Positions 19,453 to 28,350 are shown, numbered from the stretch's first letter. The stretch: DNA of 64,000 nucleotides from Streptomyces sp. T12 (GCF_028736035.1 NZ_CP117866.1:2976001-3040000), one strand, 5' to 3'. The notes: generated by a model not told the origin, from the letters alone. A program made the numbers and translations.

Positions 19453-19519
19453 CGCGCAGTTCCCCGCGCCCCTTGGTTGGCTGCAGTGCAGCGGCCCAAG
19501 GGGCGCGGGGAACTGCGCG
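19453..19519. terminator. repeat-type bidirectional hairpin terminator
   Basis: Two perfect 22-base arms (19453-19474 and 19498-19519, core AGTTCCCCGCGCCCCTT) flank a 23-base loop between convergent genes. The same GTTCCCCGCGCCCCTT module recurs inside the element at 35229-35399, so it belongs to a dispersed repeat family. Confidence 0.8.
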
Positions 19520-19606
19520 ACCGGCCACACGCGACCCGCAGCCGCCGATGAACGCGAAGCCCCGAGCTCTCAGGCGAACCACCCCACACCTACGACGCCC
19601 GGGGCA

Positions 19607-20284
19607 CTAGCCGACGTACAGCCGGATCTCCCCACCCGCCGCAGCCTCGACCCGTACCTGCCGCAGGTCGGCCACGACCACATCCGGCCCATGAAGCCCG
19701 GCCCGCGGCCCGACCCCCACCACCCGCATCCCCGCGGAGCGCCCCGCCTCGATCCCGGCAGCCGAGTCCTCGAAGACGACGCAGTCCGCCGGCGCGACCC
19801 CCAGCTCGGCAGCCCCCTTCAGGAACCCCTCCGGGTCGGGCTTGCTCGCGCCCACCGACTCCGCGGTCACCCGCACCTCCGGCAGCTCCAGCCCGGCCGC
19901 AGCCATCCGCGCCGTGGACAGCGCAACGTCGGCCGACGTCACGAGCGCATGCGGCAACCCCCGCAGCGAGGCCAGAAACTCCGGCGCCCCCGGAATCGGC
20001 ACCACGCCCGCCACATCCGCCGTCTCCTCGGCGAGCATGCGCGCGTTGTCCGCGTGGTTCTGCTCCATCGGCCGGTCGGGCAGCAACAGCGCCATCGAGG
20101 CGTACCCCTGCCGCCCGTGCACGACCTTCATCACCTCGTCCCCGTCCAGCCCGTGCCGCTCGGCCCAGCGACGCCAGATCCGTTCCACGACGGCGTCGGA
20201 GTTGACGAGGGTTCCGTCCATGTCGAGCAGGAGGGCACGGGCGGTGAGCACAGTGGGCGTGGCGGGCACGGTGGTGGCCGGCAT
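19607..20284 (-). CDS. HAD superfamily sugar-phosphatase-like hydrolase
   Basis: From ATG 20284 the product is 225 residues. HAD motif I is LLLDMDGTLVNSD, motif II is LVTSADVA, motif III is GASKPDPEGFL and motif IV is CVVFEDSAAGIEAG. This order and the cap size fit HAD subfamily IA, close to glycerol-3-phosphatase and beta-phosphoglucomutase-like enzymes, which use the first Asp as nucleophile with Mg2+. A start 57 bases further upstream is also in frame; ATG 20284 has GGAG about seven bases upstream and gives the usual N-terminus. Substrate unknown. Confidence 0.85.
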   Translation of the reverse strand: MPATTVPATPTVLTARALLLDMDGTLVNSDAVVERIWRRWAERHGLDGDEVMKVVHGRQGYASMALLLPDRPMEQNHADNARMLAEETADVAGVVPIPGAPEFLASLRGLPHALVTSADVALSTARMAAAGLELPEVRVTAESVGASKPDPEGFLKGAAELGVAPADCVVFEDSAAGIEAGRSAGMRVVGVGPRAGLHGPDVVVADLRQVRVEAAAGGEIRLYVG

Positions 20285-20486
20285 CAGCAGCTCCAGGGCG
20301 AGGGGCACCGGGGGTACAGCGGTGGCCCCCGGGAGGGACAAGGTGGCCCCGCCCGCCGGTCAGGGAAAACGGGCGGGAGCCACTTTGTTCCCCAACGGTA
20401 CAAAACCGAGGCCCGATCCCGCTACCGCCTCCAGAAACCGTTCACCAACAGTTCAGCTCAGCCCCGGCTCAGCCGCTCCCCCGCAG

Positions 20487-20540
20487 CCACCCCGGACACC
20501 CCGGCCACCCCGACCACCCCAACCACCCCGGCCACCCCCA
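20487..20540. repeat. six tandem 9-base units
   Basis: Six units of CCACCCCGG-like sequence run up to two bases before the stop codon of the UPF0016 gene. Confidence 0.8.
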
Positions 20541-20542
20541 CC

Positions 20543-21124
20543 TCACCCGGCGATCGCCTCCCACAGGCTCCACACCCCGAGCCCCAGCATCACCAGCGCC
20601 GCCACCTTGGTGATCAGCCGCAGCGGTACCCGACGCATCAGCGCCTTCCCCCCGACGATCCCGATCCCCGCCACGGCCCACAGCGCCAGCACCGCACCGA
20701 GCCCGACCGACAGCGGATCGTCGTAACGCGCCGCGAGGTTCGCCGTCATGATCTGCGTCAGATCCCCGAACTCGGCGACCAGGATGAGCATGAACCCGGC
20801 CCCGGACACCTTCCAGAAGGACTGGTTCTCCGGCTTGCGGACCTCCTCCTCGTCCTCGTCCCCCTTCATGAGCAGCACCGCCGCGCCGCCCAGGAACAGC
20901 ACACCCGTCAGCGCGTGCACGATCTGCTGCGGCAACAGCGTCAGTACGCTGCCGGCCGCCACGGCCAGCGCCACATGCACCGCGAACGCGGTGGCGACAC
21001 CGGCGAAGACGTAGGAGGCGCGATAGCGCGTACCGAGGACGAGCCCGGCCAGCGCGGTCTTGTCGGGCAGTTCGGCGAGGAAGACGACGCCGAAGACGAC
21101 CGCCGTCACGGTGAAGCTGATCAA
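20543..21124 (-). CDS. TMEM165/GDT1 (UPF0016) family manganese exporter
   Basis: The 193-residue protein has about six membrane helices in two homologous halves. Each half holds the signature E-x-G/P-D-K/x-T: ELPDKT at 18-23 and EFGDLT at 118-123. A charged loop (KGDEDEEEVRK) separates the halves. Bacterial members export Mn2+, sometimes acting on Ca2+. The start is read as TTG 21124, preceded closely by GAGGA. The long leader carries a yybP-ykoY manganese riboswitch, which strongly supports the metal assignment: high Mn2+ should raise expression. Confidence 0.87.
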   Translation of the reverse strand: MISFTVTAVVFGVVFLAELPDKTALAGLVLGTRYRASYVFAGVATAFAVHVALAVAAGSVLTLLPQQIVHALTGVLFLGGAAVLLMKGDEDEEEVRKPENQSFWKVSGAGFMLILVAEFGDLTQIMTANLAARYDDPLSVGLGAVLALWAVAGIGIVGGKALMRRVPLRLITKVAALVMLGLGVWSLWEAIAG

Positions 21125-21229
21125 GGTTCCTCAATCGGTCGGGGCTGCCCCACCGAGAGCACTGTCACTGCGATCATCGCGCTACGACACCTCGGCACGG
21201 CAGCACACTCATCGCCCGTGCCGTACGAC

Positions 21230-21356
21230 ACGGGCGTGCACTGCTTGCCGAAGGTCTCGCTGGCCGACCTCATGAACGAGGTCCGCCTCCGGGCGCCGGC
21301 TCAGGCGAGCTGAGCAGTATGTCGACGGTCCGGCGAAGAGCTACTCCCCTTCTGCG
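21230..21356 (-). promoter_or_regulatory. yybP-ykoY manganese riboswitch
   Basis: Read on the minus strand, the leader of the UPF0016 gene starts AGAAGGGGAGTAGCTC. It contains CCGTCGACATAC, a variable stem, and the conserved GCGAGACCTTCGGC. The GGGGAGTAGC and GAGACCTT strands are the two conserved loop segments of the Mn2+-sensing yybP-ykoY class. It sits about 105 bases before the start codon. The limits given are approximate. Confidence 0.8.
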
Positions 21357-21508
21357 CACACCATGATACGAGATCGTTTCGCCATAAACCTTGTTATGTC
21401 ATGTACGTGTCACTAACTTCTAACCGGACGCACACCTCCCGGCAACACGGCGTGGCGAGCATTCGATCGCTCGCTCGCCAACACCCCCACCCCCCAAGGG
21501 AGTTCGCA

Positions 21509-22153
21509 ATGTCGAAGTTCTACGCGCGTCGACGCGTCAGCATACTCGCGGCGCTGACCGGTGTCATAGCCTCCGTCGGGCTTTTCAACGGCCCGACCGC
21601 CTCCGCCGCGCTCCCCACCCCCGTCAGCGCCTCCACCGCCCGCACCTACCTCGCCTCGCTCACCGTGGCCACCGAGGACCGCACCGGCTACGACCGCGAC
21701 CTCTTCCCGCACTGGATCACCCAGTCCGGCACCTGCAACACCCGCGAGGTCGTCCTCAAGCGCGACGGCACGAACGTCGTCCAGGACTCCTCCTGCGCCG
21801 CCACCAGCGGCAGCTGGTACTCCGTCTACGACGGCGCCACCTGGACCGCCGCCTCCGACCTCGACATCGACCACCTCGTCCCGCTGGCCGAGGCCTGGGA
21901 CTCCGGCGCCTCCGGCTGGACCACCTCCCGGCGCCAGGCCTTCGCCAACGACCTGACCCGCCCGCAGCTGATCGCCGTCACCGACAACGTCAACCAGGCC
22001 AAGGGCGACCAGGACCCGGCCACCTGGATGCCGTCGGTCAGCTCGTACCGCTGCACCTACGTGCGCGCCTGGGTCCAGGTGAAGTACTACTACGACCTCT
22101 CGGTCGACTCGGCCGAGAAGAGCGCGCTGACGAACTACCTCGCGAGCTGCTGA
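21509..22153 (+). CDS. secreted HNH endonuclease (DUF1524-like)
   Basis: The 214-residue product begins with a signal peptide (KFYARRR, a hydrophobic core, then a TASAA cleavage region near residue 33). The nuclease motif DLDIDHLVPLAEAW at 117-130 supplies the catalytic His122 of a beta-beta-alpha-metal fold; N-x8-R-type residues follow. Four cysteines (about 76, 96, 197 and the last residue) probably form disulphides, fitting an extracellular enzyme. Such proteins degrade DNA outside the cell for nutrient release. ATG 21509 follows AAGGGAG. The open frame reaches 21401, but the extra residues lack signal-like character. Confidence 0.87.
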   Translation: MSKFYARRRVSILAALTGVIASVGLFNGPTASAALPTPVSASTARTYLASLTVATEDRTGYDRDLFPHWITQSGTCNTREVVLKRDGTNVVQDSSCAATSGSWYSVYDGATWTAASDLDIDHLVPLAEAWDSGASGWTTSRRQAFANDLTRPQLIAVTDNVNQAKGDQDPATWMPSVSSYRCTYVRAWVQVKYYYDLSVDSAEKSALTNYLASC

Positions 22154-22239
22154 CCGAGTTCAGCAAACTGTGATCCCGGAACCTCCCCGCTCAACTCCGT
22201 CGTTCCGTACCGTACGGGGCGACGGAGGAGGGCGATGAG

Positions 22240-23964
22240 GTGGCCGAACTGCGCCTGGGACCACTGCTGAGGTACGCCGACGGCTCGTCCGCGACCGTCT
22301 GGGTCGAGGCGAGCCGTCCCTGCGCCGCCGAGGTGCGCGGCGCGGACGGCTCCGGCGGCGAGGCGCGCACCTTTCAGATCGCGGGTCATCACTACGCCCT
22401 GGTGCCGGTGACCGGCCTCACCCCGGGGACGACGACGCCGTACGAGGTCCTCCTCGACGGCACGCGCGTGTGGCCGCTGCCCGGCTCCCCGTTCCCGGAC
22501 TCCGTCATCCGCACCCCCTCCCCCACTCTCGACTTCGCTCGAGCGGGAGGTGCCCCCATCGGCGACCCCGTCCGCCTCGCCTTCGGCTCCTGCCGCTGGG
22601 CCGCGCCGCCGGCCGGTGAGAAGGACCCGGTCGGCCCGGACGCCCTGGACACGCTGGCCGCCCGGCTCGCGGCCGACCCCGACGGCGAACGGCCGGACGT
22701 ACTGGTGCTGCTGGGCGACCAGGTGTACGCCGACGAGACCTCCAAGGCGACCAGGCGGTGGCTGGCCGCCCGCCGCGATCTGAGCGAGCCGCCGGGCGAC
22801 GAGGTCGCGGACTACGAGGAGTACACCCACCTCTACTACGAGTCCTGGCTCGACCCCGAGGTGCGCTGGCTGCTCTCCACCGTGCCCAGCTGCATGATCT
22901 TCGACGACCACGACGTCATCGACGACTGGAACACCTCCGCCGCCTGGCTCGCCGACATGCGGGCCACCCCGTGGTGGCGGGAGCGGCTGCTGAGCGGGCT
23001 GATGTCGTACTGGGTGCACCAGCACCTCGGAAATCTGTCGCCGGACGAGCTGGCCGCCGACCCGCTCTACGCCGCCGTACGCGAAACCCCCGACGGCACC
23101 GACCTGTTGCGCTCCTTCGTCTGCGAGGCGGACGTCGAACCGTCCTCCGTCCGCTGGAGCTACCGGCGCGACTTCGGCCGCGTACGGCTGCTGATGGTGG
23201 ACACGCGGGCGGCCCGGGTGCTCGACGAGGACGCGCGCTCCATGCTCGACCCGGGCGAGGCGCGGTGGCTGCGCGAGCAGGCGCTCGACGGGAGGGGTTC
23301 CTACGACCACCTCCTCATCGGCACCTCCCTGCCCTGGCTGCTGCCGCATCTGGTGCACGACGCCGAGGCGTGGAACGCGGCCCTGTGCCGGGGCGAGCGC
23401 GGGGAGCGCTGGGCGCGGTTCGGGGAGGATCTGCGGCGGCGGGCGGATCTGGAGCACTGGGCGGCGTTCCCGTCGTCCTTCGACGCGCTGGCGGAGCTGA
23501 TCGCCGAGGCCGGGTCGGGGGCGGGGGCGCCGGCGACGGTGTGTGTGCTGTCGGGGGATGTGCATCACGCGTACGTGGCCGAGCCGACCTGGCCGGCGGG
23601 GAAGGGGCCGGACGCCCGCGTCTTCCAGCTGACCTGCTCGCCCGTCCACAACGCCATCCACCTGGCGATCCGGCTCGGCTTCCGCTTCGGCTGGAGCGGG
23701 GCGGCCCGGGTGCTCGGCCGGTGGTTCGCGGGACACGGGGGCTGTCCACGGCCGCCGATCGACTGGCGCCGGACGGGCGGGCCCTGGTTCGGCAACCAGC
23801 TCATGACGCTGACGCTGCGCGGTCGTTCGGCACGGCTGCGGCTGGAGCAGGCACGGGCGGGGCGGGGTGCGGGGGCGGGTGGGAGTGCCGGTGGGGGCGC
23901 GGGGGCTGCGGAGGCTGCGGGGGCGCGGTTGCGGACGGTGGCGGAGTCCGAACTCGCCCCGTAA
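22240..23964 (+). CDS. PhoD-like metallophosphoesterase
   Basis: The 574-residue product has an N-terminal beta-sandwich (to about 105) and a metallophosphatase domain. Visible metal or active-site motifs are AFGSCRW (about 114-120), LLGDQVYAD (about 155-163), FDDHDVIDDW (about 220-229) and LSGDVHHAY near residue 435. The PhoD family hydrolyses phosphate mono- and diesters with Ca2+/Fe3+. No signal peptide is visible, so this member is probably cytoplasmic. A 43-base repeat is read in frame at about residues 93-107 in the linker between domains. The C-terminal ~60 residues are Gly/Ala-rich. GTG 22240 is preceded by GGAGGAGGG. Confidence 0.87.
   Translation: MAELRLGPLLRYADGSSATVWVEASRPCAAEVRGADGSGGEARTFQIAGHHYALVPVTGLTPGTTTPYEVLLDGTRVWPLPGSPFPDSVIRTPSPTLDFARAGGAPIGDPVRLAFGSCRWAAPPAGEKDPVGPDALDTLAARLAADPDGERPDVLVLLGDQVYADETSKATRRWLAARRDLSEPPGDEVADYEEYTHLYYESWLDPEVRWLLSTVPSCMIFDDHDVIDDWNTSAAWLADMRATPWWRERLLSGLMSYWVHQHLGNLSPDELAADPLYAAVRETPDGTDLLRSFVCEADVEPSSVRWSYRRDFGRVRLLMVDTRAARVLDEDARSMLDPGEARWLREQALDGRGSYDHLLIGTSLPWLLPHLVHDAEAWNAALCRGERGERWARFGEDLRRRADLEHWAAFPSSFDALAELIAEAGSGAGAPATVCVLSGDVHHAYVAEPTWPAGKGPDARVFQLTCSPVHNAIHLAIRLGFRFGWSGAARVLGRWFAGHGGCPRPPIDWRRTGGPWFGNQLMTLTLRGRSARLRLEQARAGRGAGAGGSAGGGAGAAEAAGARLRTVAESELAP
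22516..22558. repeat. 43-base palindromic repeat, copy B
   Basis: It is identical to 15057-15099 except T for A at 22535. It lies inside the PhoD-like gene and adds codons reading roughly SPTLDFARAGGAP without a stop. Confidence 0.88.
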
Positions 23965-24138
23965 TCGGGCTCTTCCGCCTGCTTGTCACCGCTGTGTCAG
24001 GTGATGCTCGTGATGCATCCCACACTCGCTCACCCCGGGGCTCGGTTCGCCCCGCTCCCGACGGCATGATGAGCCGGACCGTCCGCTTCCATCCGGCGGA
24101 TCGCTCCACTGCGCCCCCCACGCCCGGGAGTCACCCTT

Positions 24139-26070
24139 TTGTCTGCACCAACCTCCGCACCGACCCCGGACTCCCCCGCGGACTCCCCCACGGTCTCCGT
24201 CGCCCTGGTCGGCGCCGGCCCCCGCGGCACCAGCGTCCTGGAACGCCTGTGCGCCTCGGCTCCCGAACTCCTCCCGCCCGGCACACACCTCACGGTCCAT
24301 GTGATCGACCCTGCCCCGCCCGGCCCCGGGCGCGTGTGGCGGACCGCGCAGTCGCCCGAGCTGCTGATGAACACGGTGTCCTCGCAGGTCACGCTGTTCA
24401 CCGACGACAGCGTGGACTGCTCGGGCCCGGTCCGGCCCGGCCCCAGCCTCTACGACTGGGCGGCCGGCGCGCTGGGCCCGGACGAGTACCCGACCCGCGC
24501 GCACTACGGCCGGTACCTGGAGTGGGTGTTCGCGAAGGTCGTGCGCGAGGCGCCCCCGGCGATACGCGTCCAGACGTACGCGGCCCGTGCGGTACGGCTC
24601 GACGACGCGCCCGACGGCCACCAGTTCCTCACCCTCGACGACGGCCGCACCCTGCCCGGCCTGTCCGCCGTGGTCCTGGCACAGGGACATCTGCCGACGG
24701 CCGCCGACGCGCCCCAGCGCCACCTCGCCGCGTACGCCGAACGCCACGGCCTGCGCTATGTGGCGCCCGCCAACCCGGCCGACGTCGACCTCTCCCCCGT
24801 ATCCCCCGGCGAACCGGTGCTGTTGCGCGGCCTGGGTCTCAACTTCTTCGACCACATGGCCCTGTTGACCACCGGCCGCGGCGGCCGCTTCGTCCGCGTC
24901 GAGGACGGCCGGGGCGGCCTGCGCTACGTCCCGTCCGGCAACGAGCCGCGTCTGTACGCCGGTTCGCGCCGCGGCATCCCGTACCAGGCGCGCGGCGACA
25001 ACGCGAAGGGGCCGTACGGCCGCCATCTCCCGCTCGTCCTGACGCCCGAGGTGATCGCCGGCTTCCGCAAGCGCGCGGACTCGGGCGAGGCGCCGGACTT
25101 CCTCGCGGAGATATGGCCGTTGGTGGCGAAGGAGGTGGAGACGGTGTACTACACGGCGCTGATACCGGGGACACGGCGGCCGGAGTTCGTCGGCCGCTTC
25201 CTCGCCGTCGCCCACCGCGACCCCCAGGAGGCGCTCCTGCTGGAGGAGTTCGGGATCCCGGAGCGCGAGCGCTGGAGCTGGGACCGGGTCTCCCGCCCCT
25301 ACACGGGGTCCGACGTCGCGGATCCCGTGCGGTGGCGCGAGTGGCTGCTGGCGTATCTGCGCGAGGACGCCGCACAGGCCGCCCGGGGCAATGTGCAGGG
25401 CCCGCTGAAGTCGGCCCTCGACGTGCTGCGCGACCTGCGCAACGAGCTGCGGCTGATCGTCGACCACGGCGGCCTCACCGGCACCTCGCGCCGGGACCAC
25501 CTGGACCGCTGGTACACCCCGCTCAACGCTTTCCTGTCCATCGGCCCGCCCCGGCGCCGCGTGGAGGAGCTGATGGCCCTGATGGAGGCGGGCGTGGTGG
25601 AGGTGCTCGGGCCCCGGCTGGAGGTGCGGGAGGAGGACGGGGCCTGGGTGGCGCACTCGCCCGAGGTGCCGGGCTCGATGGTCCGGGCGACGACCCTCGT
25701 CGAGGCCCGTCTGCCGGAACCCGACCTGCGCCGCACCGCCGACGACCTGCTGGCCCGGCTGCTGAAGACCGGACAGTGCCGACCGCACCTCGTCGACGGC
25801 TACGAAACGGGCGGGCTGGACGTGACACAGCGGCCGTACCGTCTGATCGACCGTCGGGGTCAGGCGCACGCGAGGCGGTTCGCGTTCGGCGTGCCCACGG
25901 AGGGTGTGCACTGGGTGACGGCGGCCGGGGCGCGGCCAGGTGTGGATTCGGTCACGCTTTCGGACGCGGATGCGGTGGCGAGGGCGGCGCTACGTGCGGT
26001 TACTTCCGGGGCGGATGAGGATTCCGAGGCGGAGTGTTGGCCGAATGTTGAACTTGCAAGTATTGATTAG
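24139..26070 (+). CDS. FAD/NAD(P)-binding oxidoreductase (NAD_binding_9 type)
   Basis: The 643-residue product has an N-terminal dinucleotide fold, VALVGAGPRGTSVLERL at about 21-37; GAGPRG with the following acidic strand (VHVIDPAP) suits FAD. The central region contains LLRGLGLNFFDHMALLT and PYGRHLPLVLTPE, seen in large FAD-NAD(P)-binding proteins of actinobacteria. Hydroxylase or reductase chemistry is likely; the substrate is not known. TTG 24139 is preferred because GGGAG lies about eight bases upstream and the next codons give a typical Ser/Ala/Pro-rich N-terminus. A candidate iron box overlaps its stop codon. Confidence 0.75.
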   Translation: MSAPTSAPTPDSPADSPTVSVALVGAGPRGTSVLERLCASAPELLPPGTHLTVHVIDPAPPGPGRVWRTAQSPELLMNTVSSQVTLFTDDSVDCSGPVRPGPSLYDWAAGALGPDEYPTRAHYGRYLEWVFAKVVREAPPAIRVQTYAARAVRLDDAPDGHQFLTLDDGRTLPGLSAVVLAQGHLPTAADAPQRHLAAYAERHGLRYVAPANPADVDLSPVSPGEPVLLRGLGLNFFDHMALLTTGRGGRFVRVEDGRGGLRYVPSGNEPRLYAGSRRGIPYQARGDNAKGPYGRHLPLVLTPEVIAGFRKRADSGEAPDFLAEIWPLVAKEVETVYYTALIPGTRRPEFVGRFLAVAHRDPQEALLLEEFGIPERERWSWDRVSRPYTGSDVADPVRWREWLLAYLREDAAQAARGNVQGPLKSALDVLRDLRNELRLIVDHGGLTGTSRRDHLDRWYTPLNAFLSIGPPRRRVEELMALMEAGVVEVLGPRLEVREEDGAWVAHSPEVPGSMVRATTLVEARLPEPDLRRTADDLLARLLKTGQCRPHLVDGYETGGLDVTQRPYRLIDRRGQAHARRFAFGVPTEGVHWVTAAGARPGVDSVTLSDADAVARAALRAVTSGADEDSEAECWPNVELASID

Positions 26071-26080
26071 GGCTACCTAA
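26067..26080. promoter_or_regulatory. candidate iron box (DmdR1/IdeR-type)
   Basis: TTAGGGCTACCTAA overlaps the stop of the FAD-binding protein gene, 81 bases before DoxX. It resembles the TTAGGCTAACCTAA part of the iron-box consensus but lacks a good match to the left extension. Confidence 0.35.
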
Positions 26081-26160
26081 CGTGGGGCTACCGATCAGTA
26101 TCCGTCCCCACACCGCTCCTCCCCAGGGACCGGTAGACGTCAGACCGAGGGAGTCCCCCC

Positions 26161-26598
26161 ATGACCGGACGCCTTAACAGCGCCCAGCCTTACGCCATCG
26201 GCCTGTTCCGCATAGTCGTCGGCCTGCTCTTCGCCTGCCACGGCGCCAACTCGCTCTTCGGTACCTTCGGAGGCCAGACCGCCGAAGCCGGCACCTGGCC
26301 CGCCTGGTACGCCGCCGTGATCGAACTCGTCGGCGGCAGCCTGGTCCTGCTCGGCCTCGGCACCCGCGCCGCGGCCTTCATCTCCTCCGGCGCCATGGCG
26401 TACGCGTACTTCAAGGTCCACCAGCCCCAGGCCCTGTGGCCCATCGAGAACAGCGGCGAAGGCGCCGCCATGTACTGCTGGGCCATGTTCCTGCTGATCT
26501 TCACCGGCTCCGGCGCGTTCGGCCTGGACCGGCTGTTCGCCAAGCGTTCCGGGGCGCAGAGCAGGACGGCGGCCGACCAGACACCGGTGGCGGCCTGA
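26161..26598 (+). CDS. DoxX family membrane protein
   Basis: The 145-residue protein has four hydrophobic segments, beginning with YAIGLFRIVVGLLFACHGAN. The R-x-x-x-G-x-x-F/x-x-x-G pattern in the first helix and the later VIELVGGSLVLLGL segment are typical of DoxX/MauE-like proteins. Members are linked to quinol or thiol redox chemistry at the membrane, and some work with superoxide dismutase or thiosulfate oxidation; which one here is unknown. The possible iron box upstream would fit iron or redox control. ATG 26161 follows a GA-rich stretch. Confidence 0.82.
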   Translation: MTGRLNSAQPYAIGLFRIVVGLLFACHGANSLFGTFGGQTAEAGTWPAWYAAVIELVGGSLVLLGLGTRAAAFISSGAMAYAYFKVHQPQALWPIENSGEGAAMYCWAMFLLIFTGSGAFGLDRLFAKRSGAQSRTAADQTPVAA

Positions 26599-26847
26599 CG
26601 GCTCGGGCCCCGGCCCCGGCCCGGACGACGGCGCCCGTATCCGCGCGGCTCACGCGGGTGCGGGCGCCGTTCCCTTTGCCCCGTGGGGCAGGGCAGCCGA
26701 GTGAACATGCTGTGCCGAACACACGAGCCCCCGATGAATCTCCTGTCACGCCCCCGGCGTACGCTGTATGGCTGTCATAGGCCGCCCCTGCCGCTCCCCC
26801 ACGACGTCGCGGCACGGTCTGGCCACGGGGGTAAACGGGGAGTTGCG

Positions 26848-27468
26848 GTGTTCGAGGGTCTCGGGGACGTGGGTTTGCTGACAGCGAGCCCATGGATCTA
26901 CGTAGTGGTCGCACTGTCAGTCCTGTTGGACGTGTTCGTCCCGGTCCTGCCCAGCGGCGTTCTGGTGATCACGGCGGCGACGGCGGCGGCCGCGGGCTCG
27001 GGAGCCGCGACCGGTCAGGTCCCCGGCGACGTCCCGGACATCCTGGCCCTGACGCTCTGCGCCGCGACGGCCTCCGTCCTGGGCGACCTCGTCGCCTACC
27101 GTCTCGCCTGGCGCGGCGGCGCCCGACTGGACCGCGCCATCGCCCGCTCCCGCCGCCTGACGTCGGCGCAGGAACGTCTCGGCACGGCCCTGGCCCGGGG
27201 CGGCGGCGCCCTGGTGGTCCTGGCCCGCTTCGCCCCCGCCGGCCGCTCGGTGGTCTCCCTGGGCGCCGGCGCCACACACCGCAGCCCGCGCGACTTCCTC
27301 CCCTGGTCCGCCCTGGCAGGCATCACCTGGGCCACCTACAGCGTGGCCCTCGGCTATTTCGGCGCCCAATGGCTGGGCGCGACCTGGCTGGCAACGGGAG
27401 TATCGGTCGCAGCACTGTTCGCGGCGGGGGCAGGCGCGACGTACGTGATGCGCCGGAAACCGGCGTAG
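26848..27468 (+). CDS. DedA/VTT family membrane protein
   Basis: From GTG 26848 (GGGGAG seven bases upstream) the product is 206 residues with five to six hydrophobic segments. VVLARFAPAGRSVVSLGAGA near residue 130 is the conserved DedA (VTT) motif around an arginine in a re-entrant loop, and FLPWSALAGITWATYSVALGYFG follows. DedA proteins are proton-dependent lipid flippases, several acting on undecaprenyl phosphate or phosphatidylethanolamine. The final 28 codons are the first unit of a tandem array that continues for 500 bases past the stop. An in-frame GTG/ATG exists upstream (26683) without support. Confidence 0.8.
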   Translation: MFEGLGDVGLLTASPWIYVVVALSVLLDVFVPVLPSGVLVITAATAAAAGSGAATGQVPGDVPDILALTLCAATASVLGDLVAYRLAWRGGARLDRAIARSRRLTSAQERLGTALARGGGALVVLARFAPAGRSVVSLGAGATHRSPRDFLPWSALAGITWATYSVALGYFGAQWLGATWLATGVSVAALFAAGAGATYVMRRKPA

Positions 27469-27975
27469 CCACCCGCGACCTCCGCCACCCGTCCCGCCCA
27501 GCGCCGTCACCCGGCCGCCTACCGCGTGGCTGGCAACGGGGGTGTCGGTCACAGCACTGTTCGCGGCGGGGACAGGGGGCGACGTACATGATGCGCCGGA
27601 AACCGGCGCAGCCACCCGCGACCTCCGCCACCCGTCCCGCCCAGCGCCGTCACCCGGCCGCCTACCGCGTGGCTGGCAACGGGGGTGTCGGTCACAGCAC
27701 TGTTCGCGGCGGGGACAGGGGGCGACGTACATGATGCGCCGGAAACCGGCGCAGCCACCCGCGGGCTCCGCCACCTGTCCTGCCCGGCACCGCTCCCGCC
27801 CGGCACCTGTCCCGCCCCGCACCGCTCCCGCCCGGTGCCGTCACCCCGGCCGCCTACCGCCTGGCTGGCAACGGGAGTATCGGTCACAGCACTGTTCGCG
27901 GCGGGGACAGGGGGCGACGTACATGATGCGCCGGAAACCGGCGCAGCCACCCGCGGGCTCCGCCACCTGTCCTGC
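27385..27975 (+). repeat. tandem array of the DedA gene 3' end
   Basis: Four copies begin at 27385, 27527, 27670 and 27862, each opening TGGCTGGCAACGGG and running through the sequence for the last residues of the DedA protein. Periods are 142, 143 and 192 bases. Copies 2-4 share differences from copy 1: a one-base insertion (ACAGGGGGC for GCAGGCGC), and CAG where copy 1 has the TAG stop. They are therefore untranslated as DedA. The 560-base gap to the next gene holds nothing else I can recognise. Confidence 0.88.
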
Positions 27976-28027
27976 GCGGCGCGCCCGTCCCGGCGCTACC
28001 CGTCCCGTCCGGCACGCGTCCCGGGTG

Positions 28028-28261
28028 CTACCCGGCCTTGCGCGCCGGTGCGGCGCCCCGCACCTCCAGCCCGTCGAGCAGGTCGGCCGTGGCCTCCGCG
28101 ATCAGATCGACGGCACGGTCGAAGACTTCCCGGTTGTGGGCGGCGGGAGCCCGGAACCCGGAGACCTTGCGCACGTACTGCAGGGCGGCGGCCCGGATCT
28201 CTTCCTCCGTCGCCTCTTCGGGCAACGCGGGCGGACGAAGCGTCTTGATGCTGCGGCACAT
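28028..28261 (-). CDS. DUF2277 family protein
   Basis: The 77-residue product starts MCRSIKTLRPP and contains YVRKVSGFRAP and a helix ending IAEATADLLDGL, the whole signature of DUF2277. The family is small, cytoplasmic and of unknown function; the conserved second-residue cysteine is notable. ATG 28261 was chosen because the signature begins there; a longer frame to 28324 adds nothing conserved. It is divergent from the ketopantoate reductase gene. Confidence 0.85.
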   Translation of the reverse strand: MCRSIKTLRPPALPEEATEEEIRAAALQYVRKVSGFRAPAAHNREVFDRAVDLIAEATADLLDGLEVRGAAPARKAG

Positions 28262-28350
28262 GCCTGACAGTCTCCCCCCGGGAGGGGTCTGTCTGCCATG
28301 ATCACGTCGAGGCGGCCACCACACCGGGGCCGACCGACGAGAGGACTCGC

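Noticed and set aside
19448..21313. 621-codon open frame on the plus strand
   Set aside because: It opposes the HAD and UPF0016 genes and the riboswitch and has no ribosome site or domain.
22758..26018. 1086-codon open frame on the plus strand
   Set aside because: It is a shadow of the PhoD-like and FAD-binding genes, rich in Arg/Pro/Gly with no motif.
27385..27975. Possible CRISPR array
   Set aside because: The units are 142-192 bases long, begin inside a gene and have no short repeat-spacer pattern; no cas gene is nearby.
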